Below are positions 1 through 6,518 of a DNA stretch of 7,385 bases, piece by piece (positions within the stretch are counted from its first letter, which is position 1; the number at the start of each line of letters is the position of its first letter). The notes beneath the pieces are model-generated. The model was not told where the DNA came from. It saw nothing but the letters and a program-made list of their open reading frames with translations, and did no database searches. The DNA is from Cytophagales bacterium (lineage in GTDB: Bacteria; Bacteroidota; Bacteroidia; Cytophagales; Cyclobacteriaceae): assembly GCA_029262935.1 (NCBI GenBank), contig JAJCYK010000377.1, positions 1-7,385 of the forward strand. Reading direction: 5' to 3'. Both the position numbers and the translations under genes were made by a program.

Positions 1-417
1 AATGGCATAAACTGCTAGACCACCTACCCAAGTTTGCACACCAAACCATCCACAGGCCACGATCGCTCGTGCCACGGCCGCCAAGTGAATCCCATTGGTC
101 CCAAATGACGTTCTACCTAGTACAGGAAAAGGTATACCAAATTTTACCCCAGCATGGCCATTAAGGACCATAGGAATGGTGATAATTAAGTTCGCTAAGC
201 CTATAATCAATAAAGCCATTTGCCAACTAATTCCTGAGCGAATCATATAAGAAGCTAGAATGTAGGTGGGAATGCAAACTGCCATACCCACCCAGATAGC
301 GGCTAGATCCCAGGTGGTCCAAGTTCTTTGCTCAGCAGAAGTAGGTGCGAGGTCCTGACTATACAAAGGAGAATCCTTAATAGATTCTGGCAAATCAACT
401 TGATGAATATCCGACAT
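1..417 (-). CDS. NCS1-family nucleobase/hydantoin/allantoin-type permease, N-terminal part (3' end cut by window edge)
   Basis: This is an open frame of 139 codons from the ATG at 417 to the window edge with no stop, so only about the first quarter to third of a usual 450-500 residue permease is present. By remembered resemblance it is a cation-coupled inner-membrane transporter of the NCS1 family (Transp_cyt_pur; Mhp1, PucI, cytosine permeases). The cytoplasmic N-terminus carries the family-typical YSQDLAPTSAEQRTW (residues 19-33). Probable membrane helices lie near residues 38-58 (with a CIPTY helix break), 66-86 and 110-136. The segment CGWFGVQTWVGG (122-133) matches helix 3, and W124 and Q128 have the spacing of the Mhp1 substrate-binding Trp117/Gln121 pair. 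It follows the aminotransferase on the same strand after 49 bp, so it is probably the third operon gene. The family call is firm; uracil, thymine, hydantoin and allantoin all remain possible substrates. Confidence 0.88.
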   Translation of the reverse strand, partial: MSDIHQVDLPESIKDSPLYSQDLAPTSAEQRTWTTWDLAAIWVGMAVCIPTYILASYMIRSGISWQMALLIIGLANLIITIPMVLNGHAGVKFGIPFPVLGRTSFGTNGIHLAAVARAIVACGWFGVQTWVGGLAVYAI

Positions 418-467
418 CCGCTAGTAAGTGAAGCGAATAAGTTAATGCTAGATACCTAAAAAGACAA

Positions 468-1796
468 CTATTCCTGATAATATGAGTCGGCGATACTAAT
501 GGCTTGAGAAATTATATCCAACCCTTCATCTATCTGATCCCTGGATATGGTAAGCGGTGGGGCTATAAAAATGTAATTCCACCTGACAAAGGTGAACATA
601 CCAAGTTCTCGTATTTTAGCAGCCATGGCGTTAGTGACTTGCATGTCTTCAGGTTTCGCGTTCCAGAGTGTCACCGGTTCTTTGGTGCTTCGATTTTTAA
701 CTAATTCTATACAACCTAACAACCCAGTGTTTCTAAAATCTCCAATTGAGGGGTGCTTATCTCTTAAAGCGTTGATTTTGTCTTCTATATACTGACCATG
801 ATTTACGGCATTTACTATTAAGTCTTCCTCTTCATAAACATTTAAGACAGCAATCGCCGCAGCACAAGCAACAGGATGCGCAGAATAAGTTAAACCTATG
901 GGTATGTTCTTTTTTTCGAAGAACTGGGCAATTTCTTCGCTTACCATTAATCCACCTAGTGGAATATATCCTGATGTTAAGCCCTTAGCAATACACATCA
1001 TGTCCGGTTCAACTCCATGATGTTCTATGGCAAACCACTTGCCGGTACGACCAAAACCACTCATGACCTCATCATCAATGGTAAGAATTCCATGTTCTTT
1101 GGCAAATTGTGCTACTAATTTCCAATAGTTGGGTGGGAATTTTATACAACCTGAGGACCCGGATTCTCCTTCTAATAAAATAGCGGCTACATTTTCCGGA
1201 CCTTCATAAAGGATAACCCTCTTCAAATGTTCAAAGGCTTGCTCACCACATTCTTCCATGGATTTGCTGTTCCAAGGACATCGGTAATAGTATGGATTTT
1301 CTACGTGAATGATATTGGTTAATCCATAGCGGTCTACGGCCAATTTTCTAGGATCTCCTCCCGCGGAAATGGCTCCATATGTAGCCCCGTGGTAGGATCT
1401 GTAGAGGCTCACAATTTTGGGTCTATCCGTTACTACCCGCGCCACTTTAATTGCTGATTCAATAGCATCGCTACCGCCTAGTGTAAAAAATGTGCGCGTT
1501 AAGTTTGCAGGACTAATTTGAGATAATTTTTTCCCAAGTACAGCTCGGGCATCTGTTACCATGCCAGGATAAACATAGCTAAGTTGCTCCATTTGCTGCT
1601 TTACTGCTTCCAGTACTTTAGGGTGTCCATGGCCGATGTTTACATTCATCAATTGAGAGCTAAAGTCTAGGTATCGCTTATCCTCAGCATCATATATATA
1701 AACTCCCTTAGCGCTTTTAGCGTGAATCGGATTTAAACCTCCCTGCTTGGTCCAGGAAAATACCGTGTGCTGGAGACTATCTTTTATTGTACCCAT
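468..1796 (-). CDS. Class III PLP-dependent aminotransferase (probable omega-amino acid/beta-amino acid:pyruvate type)
   Basis: A complete 442-residue cytoplasmic enzyme of normal length for class III (omega) aminotransferases, which move an amino group from an omega- or beta-amino acid to a keto acid such as pyruvate. Visible marks are a PLP phosphate-binding GGSDAIESAIKVAR (107-120), YHG with the ring-stacking aromatic (Y135), DDEVMSGFGRTG with the pyridine-binding aspartate D242 (241-252), the Schiff-base lysine K271 in AKGLTSGY, the TYSAHPVACAA dimer-contact loop (303-313), and R405 before FIAPPL, a candidate carboxylate-binding arginine. The ATG at 1796 lies 3 bp after the dehydrogenase stop, which indicates translational coupling; no strong Shine-Dalgarno is present. 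Next to an mmsA-like gene, beta-alanine or beta-aminoisobutyrate is the likeliest amino donor, giving malonate or methylmalonate semialdehyde. Taurine or GABA cannot be excluded from sequence. The fold is near certain, the substrate inferred. Confidence 0.93.
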   Translation of the reverse strand: MGTIKDSLQHTVFSWTKQGGLNPIHAKSAKGVYIYDAEDKRYLDFSSQLMNVNIGHGHPKVLEAVKQQMEQLSYVYPGMVTDARAVLGKKLSQISPANLTRTFFTLGGSDAIESAIKVARVVTDRPKIVSLYRSYHGATYGAISAGGDPRKLAVDRYGLTNIIHVENPYYYRCPWNSKSMEECGEQAFEHLKRVILYEGPENVAAILLEGESGSSGCIKFPPNYWKLVAQFAKEHGILTIDDEVMSGFGRTGKWFAIEHHGVEPDMMCIAKGLTSGYIPLGGLMVSEEIAQFFEKKNIPIGLTYSAHPVACAAAIAVLNVYEEEDLIVNAVNHGQYIEDKINALRDKHPSIGDFRNTGLLGCIELVKNRSTKEPVTLWNAKPEDMQVTNAMAAKIRELGMFTFVRWNYIFIAPPLTISRDQIDEGLDIISQAISIADSYYQE

Positions 1797-1799
1797 ATA

Positions 1800-3269
1800 T
1801 TAGCTCATCCAGTTAATTCGGGCTTCTGGATTCCATTTGGTAGTAGTCTTTTTCAGCTGCGTCCAGAACTCCACGGAACTTTTTCCCGTGATATCGCTTA
1901 CTCCAAACTTTGATTCATTCCATCCTCCAAAAGAAAAAGGTTCTCGTGGTACGGGCACTCCGATGTTTACACCAACCATCCCTGCGGTTGGCCGGTCCAT
2001 CACTTCCTTGGCCCACGCTCCATTTTGAGTAAATACTGAAGCGGCGTTGCCATAATTCGATCCGTTTTCAATTTCAATGGCTTCATCCAAGGAGCCTGCT
2101 CTCATTATGGCAATAACCGGCCCGAACACTTCTTCCTGAGCAATAGCCATGTCGGGCGTAACGAAATCAATAACCGTGGGTCCCACATAGTATCCCCCTT
2201 CCTTACCAGCTACTTGTGGATTGCGACCGTCGACCAATATTTTAGCTCCTAAAGCCTCAGCTTCGGTTATGTAACCTTCTATTCTTTGCTTCGCTTCCAA
2301 ACTGATCACTGCACCCAAATTTTCCCCGGGAATGATTTTCCTTACTTCATGGCAAAGTGCATCTATGATTGGTTCCACTGCCCCAACTCCAACCATCGCT
2401 GAAGCCGCCATGCAACGCTGACCAGCACATCCTGTCATGGATGCGGCGATATTGCTGGCGGTCATTGAGATCTGTGCATCGGGCAATACCAGGAGGTGAT
2501 TTTTTGCCCCTCCCAAAGCCACACATCGCTTAAGTGAATGAGTGGCTTTTTGATATACTATTTGAGCAATTTTGGTAGAGCCCACAAAAGACACCGCTTC
2601 TATATACGGATGGTTGCATATGGCATCCACAATGTCTTTATCCCCATTAACCACGTTAAATACCCCATTTGGCAAGCCTGCCTCTGTTAGAATATGGGCC
2701 AACCGCTCCACGCTTAGAGGTACTTTTTCGGAAGGTTTCATAATCATGCAATTCCCCAGAACCAATGCATTAGGAATTGTCCAATTGGGCACCATATTCG
2801 GAAAGTTAAAGGGAGTGATACTTGCGACAACCCCTAAAGGTTTTCTTTCCGTACGGCATTCAACCCCTTTACTTACTTCCATAACTTCGCCAGTGACAAT
2901 TTGAGGTAACGAACAAGCGAATTCTGTTAGTTCAATACTCTTAGCAACTTCGGCAGCGGCTTCATCCAATGTCTTTCCGTTTTCCAAATGAACCAGGTAA
3001 GTCAACTCCTCTTGATGTTTGTTCAGCAAATAGCGGTATTCGAAAAATATTTGTACACGTTCCTTCATAGTCATTCCAGACCAACCGGGGAATGCTTTGC
3101 GGGCAGCCGCTACAGCGTCATCCAGCGCAGTTTGGGCAGATAGCGGAACCTGAGAAATGCGTTGCCCATTTAAGGGACTAATTAGGTCTTGAAAATTTCC
3201 CTGGTGATCGGTTAATTGACCGTCGATGTAGTTTCTTACTCCTTTTTCTGAAAGTGTGCTGGTTTCCAT
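1800..3269 (-). CDS. mmsA: CoA-acylating methylmalonate-semialdehyde dehydrogenase (malonate-semialdehyde dehydrogenase)
   Basis: A complete 489-residue aldehyde dehydrogenase superfamily enzyme of the MmsA/IolA type. These convert methylmalonate semialdehyde or malonate semialdehyde, NAD+ and CoA into propionyl-CoA or acetyl-CoA plus CO2. Seen here are TPFNFPNMVPNW with the oxyanion asparagine N155, MKPSE with the NAD-binding lysine K178, FVGST (228-232) of the nucleotide fold, catalytic C286 in GCAGQRCMAAS, and EEVFGP (379-384). At 253-258 it has GGAKNH where hydrolytic aldehyde dehydrogenases carry a general-base glutamate (ELGGK). That change is characteristic of the CoA-dependent subfamily. 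The C-terminal VEFWTQLKKTTTKW is also family-like. It is the first gene of the leftward operon, starting at the ATG at 3269 beside the divergent control region. Such enzymes serve valine, myo-inositol, beta-alanine and thymine breakdown; the aminotransferase and NCS1 neighbours favour the last two. Confidence 0.93.
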   Translation of the reverse strand: METSTLSEKGVRNYIDGQLTDHQGNFQDLISPLNGQRISQVPLSAQTALDDAVAAARKAFPGWSGMTMKERVQIFFEYRYLLNKHQEELTYLVHLENGKTLDEAAAEVAKSIELTEFACSLPQIVTGEVMEVSKGVECRTERKPLGVVASITPFNFPNMVPNWTIPNALVLGNCMIMKPSEKVPLSVERLAHILTEAGLPNGVFNVVNGDKDIVDAICNHPYIEAVSFVGSTKIAQIVYQKATHSLKRCVALGGAKNHLLVLPDAQISMTASNIAASMTGCAGQRCMAASAMVGVGAVEPIIDALCHEVRKIIPGENLGAVISLEAKQRIEGYITEAEALGAKILVDGRNPQVAGKEGGYYVGPTVIDFVTPDMAIAQEEVFGPVIAIMRAGSLDEAIEIENGSNYGNAASVFTQNGAWAKEVMDRPTAGMVGVNIGVPVPREPFSFGGWNESKFGVSDITGKSSVEFWTQLKKTTTKWNPEARINWMS

Positions 3270-3402
3270 AATCTCAGTAGATAAACGGGTTATTAATTTA
3301 CGAATAATCGAAACCTGGTAAGGGTATCAGTTAATATATAATACTACACAATGTGAAAAATATTACCCAACATTATTTTCCTTTATTAAAATCATTGTAA
3401 AG

Positions 3403-3432
3403 TTGGAAACAATAGCAAAACCCCATATTTTG
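3403..3432 (+). promoter_or_regulatory. Candidate Bacteroidota-type promoter for the gntP-dehydratase-lipoprotein operon
   Basis: TTG at 3403-3405 is followed after 20 bp by TATTTTG at 3426-3432. This resembles the flavobacterial -33 TTG / -7 TAnnTTTG promoter but is one T short in the -7 element. If used, transcription would start only a few bases before the gntP ATG at 3443, giving an almost leaderless message. AT-rich DNA produces such matches by chance, so this is a weak call. Confidence 0.22.
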
Positions 3433-3433
3433 C
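3415..3433. repeat. Short inverted repeat just before the gntP start (possible operator)
   Basis: GCAAAA (3415-3420) and TTTTGC (3428-3433) form a perfect 6-bp inverted repeat with a 7-bp spacer, ending 9 bp before the gntP ATG. It overlaps the candidate -7 element, a place where a repressor could block transcription. The arms do not extend further and the pairing is mostly A-T, so chance is a real alternative. The repeat itself is plain in the sequence; its role is a guess. Confidence 0.3.
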
Positions 3434-3442
3434 CGTTCTGCT

Positions 3443-4774
3443 ATGTTGTTACTTCTATTATTATTAGCTGTTCTTTTTATTGTTTGGTCGACTACCAAAT
3501 TACAGCTGCATCCGTTTTTAGCTTTGCTGCTAACGGCACTGGGATATGGCTTACTCTCTGGTATGCCATTCGAAACCATTCTTAAGGCAGTAAATGAAGG
3601 CTTTGGAGGTACGTTAGGATCTATTGGGCTAGTAATATTACTAGGCGTTATGATTGGGGCCTTTTTAGAAAAGTCCGGAGGAGCCTACGGTCTAGCAGAA
3701 AAGATACTTAAAATTGTTGGCAAAAGCAGGGTGCCCTTGGGCATGTCCTTAATAGGCTACGTAGTAAGTATACCGGTTTTTGCAGATAGTGGATTTATAA
3801 TACTTTCTCCGCTTAATAAGGCGCTTACTAAAAGAAGCAATAGGTCTTTAGCCACCACATCAATTGCTTTAGCTATAGGCTTGGTAGCCAGTCATACCAT
3901 GGTGCCGCCTACGCCCGGACCCATTGCCGCTGCTGGGATTTTGGGAGCTGATTTAGGAATCGTGATCTTTTGGGGCATGATTGCCAGCTTAATTGCCATG
4001 ATCCCACCCTTAATCTTTTGCTATAAAGTGGCTTCCAAAACCTATATCGACCCGAATCCGGAATTTACGGAAGCAGACCTGATAGAAAAAACAAAAAATG
4101 CTCCCAGTGCCTGGTTATCCGCCTTACCCATAGTGGTACCTATAGGGTTGATTGTGATTAAGTCATTCAATGATTATTCGGGCTTAATTAGCAATGTTAA
4201 AATCAATGAAATTATCGGTTTCGTGGGCACCCCAGTTATTGCACTGTTGTTGGGGTTGGCGATTGCCCTATTCTTGCCTAAAAAACTAGAGAAAAAAATG
4301 CTTTCCACCCAAGGTTGGATCGGTAAAGCGTTAATTGATGCTGCGGTTATCATCATGATTACTGGGGCTGGAGGTATCTTCGGAAAAGTATTACAAAATA
4401 GTGGATTAGCAGAAGTAATTGGCGACACCTTAGGTCAAGCCAATTTAGGTATTTGGTTACCATTCTTAATCGCTGCAGCTTTAAAAACTGCTCAAGGTTC
4501 GTCCACTGTTGCTCTAATTACCACGGCTAGTATAGTTGCGCCATTGATGCCTGACTTGGGTTTTGATACGGACCTTTCTAAAGCTTTAGCTGTGTTAGCT
4601 ATCGGAGCTGGGTCTGCAGTAGTTTCTCACGCCAATGACAGCTTCTTTTGGATATTAACCCAAATGACCAATATGAAAGTTAGTACTGGATACAAGTTGC
4701 AATCGGTTTCTACAGGAATATTCGGAATTTCAGCTATTTTGGTGGTTTATTTGATTTCAATAATTTTTGCATAA
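3443..4774 (+). CDS. GntP-family sugar-acid (gluconate/aldonate-type) permease
   Basis: A complete 443-residue, highly hydrophobic inner-membrane protein, close to the usual length of GntP permeases, which import gluconate and related hydroxy-acids, probably with protons. Family-like segments in order are GMPFETILKAVNEGFGGTLGSIG (start of the protein, ending at residue 62), FADSGFIILSPL (113-124), VASHTMVPPTPGP (148-160), GAGGIFGKVL (308-317), ALKTAQGSSTVA (346-357) and SHANDSFFW (395-403). The N-terminal helix opens with seven consecutive leucines. The ATG at 3443 is chosen because the frame has an upstream TAG at 3413-3415 and no ATG between. It is the first gene of the rightward operon, and the dehydratase ATG follows 10 bp after its stop. 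The dehydratase neighbour suggests an aldonate such as arabinonate, xylonate or gluconate as cargo; D-glycerate or a similar acid is also possible. Confidence 0.93.
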   Translation: MLLLLLLLAVLFIVWSTTKLQLHPFLALLLTALGYGLLSGMPFETILKAVNEGFGGTLGSIGLVILLGVMIGAFLEKSGGAYGLAEKILKIVGKSRVPLGMSLIGYVVSIPVFADSGFIILSPLNKALTKRSNRSLATTSIALAIGLVASHTMVPPTPGPIAAAGILGADLGIVIFWGMIASLIAMIPPLIFCYKVASKTYIDPNPEFTEADLIEKTKNAPSAWLSALPIVVPIGLIVIKSFNDYSGLISNVKINEIIGFVGTPVIALLLGLAIALFLPKKLEKKMLSTQGWIGKALIDAAVIIMITGAGGIFGKVLQNSGLAEVIGDTLGQANLGIWLPFLIAAALKTAQGSSTVALITTASIVAPLMPDLGFDTDLSKALAVLAIGAGSAVVSHANDSFFWILTQMTNMKVSTGYKLQSVSTGIFGISAILVVYLISIIFA

Positions 4775-4784
4775 AAATCAGTTA

Positions 4785-6503
4785 ATGGATAAGAAAAAAT
4801 TACGCAGCCAGGAATGGTTTGGCAGAGAAGGTAAAATGGGGTTTATCTATCGTTCGTGGATGCGAAATCAAGGCATTCCAGATGAGGGATTTGATGGTAG
4901 GCCGGTAATTGGAATTTGTAATACCTGGTCTGAATTAACTCCCTGCAACGCCCATTTCAGAGAGCTGGCTGAGTCCGTCAAAAAGGGGGTGTTAGAAGCT
5001 GGAGGATTTCCTTTGGAATTTCCTGTAACCTCTTTAGGCGAGACTTTGATGCGACCCACAGCAATGCTCTTTCGCAATCTGGCAAGTATGGATACGGAAG
5101 AAACCATTAGAGCAAACCCCTTGGATGGGATTGTACTGCTCTGTGGTTGTGATAAAACCACTCCCTCTACGGTAATGGGAGCTGCCAGCGTAAACCTTCC
5201 CACCTTGGTGGTTTCTGGAGGACCTATGCTTAATGGCAAGTATCATGGCGAGGATATTGGGTCCGGGACTCACGTTTGGAAATTTAGTGAAGATCTCCGA
5301 GCCGGAAAAATGAGCCCACAAGAGTTTTCTATGGCTGAGGCATGCATGTCGCGAAGCCGTGGACATTGTATGACCATGGGTACAGCTTCTACTATGGCCT
5401 GTATGATTGAAGCCTTGGGTATGACATTGCCAGGAGGCGCTGCTATTCCCGCCCCGGATTCCAGAAGAAAAGTATTGGCTCAGCAATCAGGGCGTCGAAT
5501 CGTGGAAATGGTGCACGAAGATCTTAAAATTTCACAAATTATTACCCGAGAAGCTATTGAGAATGCCATTGTAATTAATGCCGCCGTGGGAGGATCTACG
5601 AACCTGATTATACACTTGACGGCAATTGCTGGTCGCGTGGGTGTTCCTTTAGATTTGTCTGATTTCGATAAGATTGGGAGCAACATACCCATGCTGGTGA
5701 ATTTAATGCCATCTGGTAAATATCTAATGGAGGACTTTTACTATGCTGGTGGAGTACCCGTAGTAGCGAAAGAATTGGGTGACCTACTACATCAAAATGT
5801 TCTGACTGTAAATGGTAAAACAGTGAGGGAAAATACTGCTGATGCCAGTTGCTATAATCGAGAAGTAATTGGTACCGTTTCCGAACCTATTCAAGAAAGT
5901 GCAGGTATTGCCGTAGTAAAAGGAAACTTGGCTCAACATGGAGCGGTTATCAAACCATCTGCTGCCACCAAGGAGTTAATGACCCACAGAGGTCCTGCAG
6001 TGGTTTTTAAGAACATAGATGACTTTCATGCCCGCGTGGATGACCCCGATCTGAATATAGAAGCGTCCAGTGTAATGGTTTTGCAAAACGTAGGACCCAA
6101 GGGGTATCCAGGAATGGCGGAAGTAGGAAATATGCCTATACCAAAAAAGCTACTGGAGCAAGGTGTTACGGATATGGTACGCATTTCTGACGGCCGGATG
6201 AGCGGAACTGCCTTTGGCACGGTAGTTTTACATGTGAGCCCTGAAGCTGCTATTGGCGGTGTACTCGGTCTGGTTCAGGATGGGGATATGATAGAATTGG
6301 ATGTATCGCAAAGAAAATTGCACTTAGAAGTAAGCGAAGAGGAGCTGGCTGAAAGAAGGGGACATATGGTTCAGATAAATGAACACCAAGCCAGGGGATA
6401 CGTTAAGTTATACTTGGATCACGTATTGCAAGCTCATGAGGGAGCCGACATGGATTTTCTAGTTGGGAAGTCCGGTAGTTACGTTCCCAAGGATAATCAC
6501 TAA
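4785..6503 (+). CDS. IlvD/Edd-family sugar-acid dehydratase (L-arabinonate/D-xylonate dehydratase-like)
   Basis: A complete 572-residue Fe-S/Mg-dependent dehydratase that removes water from a sugar acid to give a 2-keto-3-deoxy acid. The three cluster cysteines are visible: C54 in NTWSELTPCN, C122 in GCDKTTPS and C195 in GHCMTMGTAS. Also present are E86 (LGETLMRP), D123 and K124 (the lysine is carbamylated in studied members), E446 in PGMAEVGNMP and catalytic S473 in RISDGRMSGTAFG. Offsets from my memory of Rhizobium arabinonate dehydratase are constant at 5 and then 7 residues, and the ending KDNH resembles its KDSH. The segment GSGTHVWKFSEDLRAGKMS (159-177) and GMTLPGGAAIPAPDSRRK resemble the sugar-acid branch rather than the branched-chain amino acid enzyme IlvD. 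I chose the ATG at 4785; an in-frame TTG at 4767 would add six residues and overlap the permease. Exact substrate is unproven; dihydroxyacid dehydratase is the less likely alternative. Confidence 0.92.
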   Translation: MDKKKLRSQEWFGREGKMGFIYRSWMRNQGIPDEGFDGRPVIGICNTWSELTPCNAHFRELAESVKKGVLEAGGFPLEFPVTSLGETLMRPTAMLFRNLASMDTEETIRANPLDGIVLLCGCDKTTPSTVMGAASVNLPTLVVSGGPMLNGKYHGEDIGSGTHVWKFSEDLRAGKMSPQEFSMAEACMSRSRGHCMTMGTASTMACMIEALGMTLPGGAAIPAPDSRRKVLAQQSGRRIVEMVHEDLKISQIITREAIENAIVINAAVGGSTNLIIHLTAIAGRVGVPLDLSDFDKIGSNIPMLVNLMPSGKYLMEDFYYAGGVPVVAKELGDLLHQNVLTVNGKTVRENTADASCYNREVIGTVSEPIQESAGIAVVKGNLAQHGAVIKPSAATKELMTHRGPAVVFKNIDDFHARVDDPDLNIEASSVMVLQNVGPKGYPGMAEVGNMPIPKKLLEQGVTDMVRISDGRMSGTAFGTVVLHVSPEAAIGGVLGLVQDGDMIELDVSQRKLHLEVSEEELAERRGHMVQINEHQARGYVKLYLDHVLQAHEGADMDFLVGKSGSYVPKDNH

Positions 6504-6518
6504 ACAGACACTTAATTT

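Larger units (their letters stand above)
3270..3442. promoter_or_regulatory. Divergent intergenic control region between the mmsA-like and gntP-like operons
   Basis: This 173-bp AT-rich gap is the only space between the two divergent first genes, so both operon promoters should lie here or close to it. It contains a TATAAT-like string at 3337-3342. On the minus strand, 3362-3355 reads TATTTTTC, a 7/8 match to the Bacteroidota -7 element TAnnTTTG but without a TTG at the right distance upstream. I see no riboswitch-like fold, no tRNA and no convincing small gene. The function is inferred from layout; exact promoters are not established. Confidence 0.6.

Noticed and set aside
418..467. Gap between the aminotransferase and the permease, considered as a terminator or internal promoter
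   Set aside because: No stable GC-rich stem with a T-run on the minus strand and no good TTG/TAnnTTTG pair was seen; CTAG repeats there are only 4-bp self-palindromes.
504..795. Two plus-strand open frames of 66-67 codons within the aminotransferase region
   Set aside because: They are antisense to a well-supported aminotransferase gene, overlap each other and have no recognisable domain.
2572..2904. Plus-strand open frame of 110 codons
   Set aside because: It is antisense to the conserved nucleotide-binding part of the mmsA-like gene and has no plausible protein features.
3443..3466. Run of seven leucine codons at the start of gntP, considered as a leucine-attenuation leader
   Set aside because: The run belongs to the first membrane helix of the permease, there is no separate leader peptide, and no alternative hairpins or terminator were seen. 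The dehydratase also looks like the sugar-acid type, not the branched-chain amino acid type.
3373..3585. Overlapping small frames on both strands across the intergenic region and the gntP start
   Set aside because: Both run into the permease coding sequence in the wrong frame or strand. The gntP frame has the family motifs, and the small frames show nothing.
4868..5692. Minus-strand open frames of up to 150 codons opposite the dehydratase
   Set aside because: They are antisense shadows of a strongly conserved gene, with compositions typical of reverse-strand translation.
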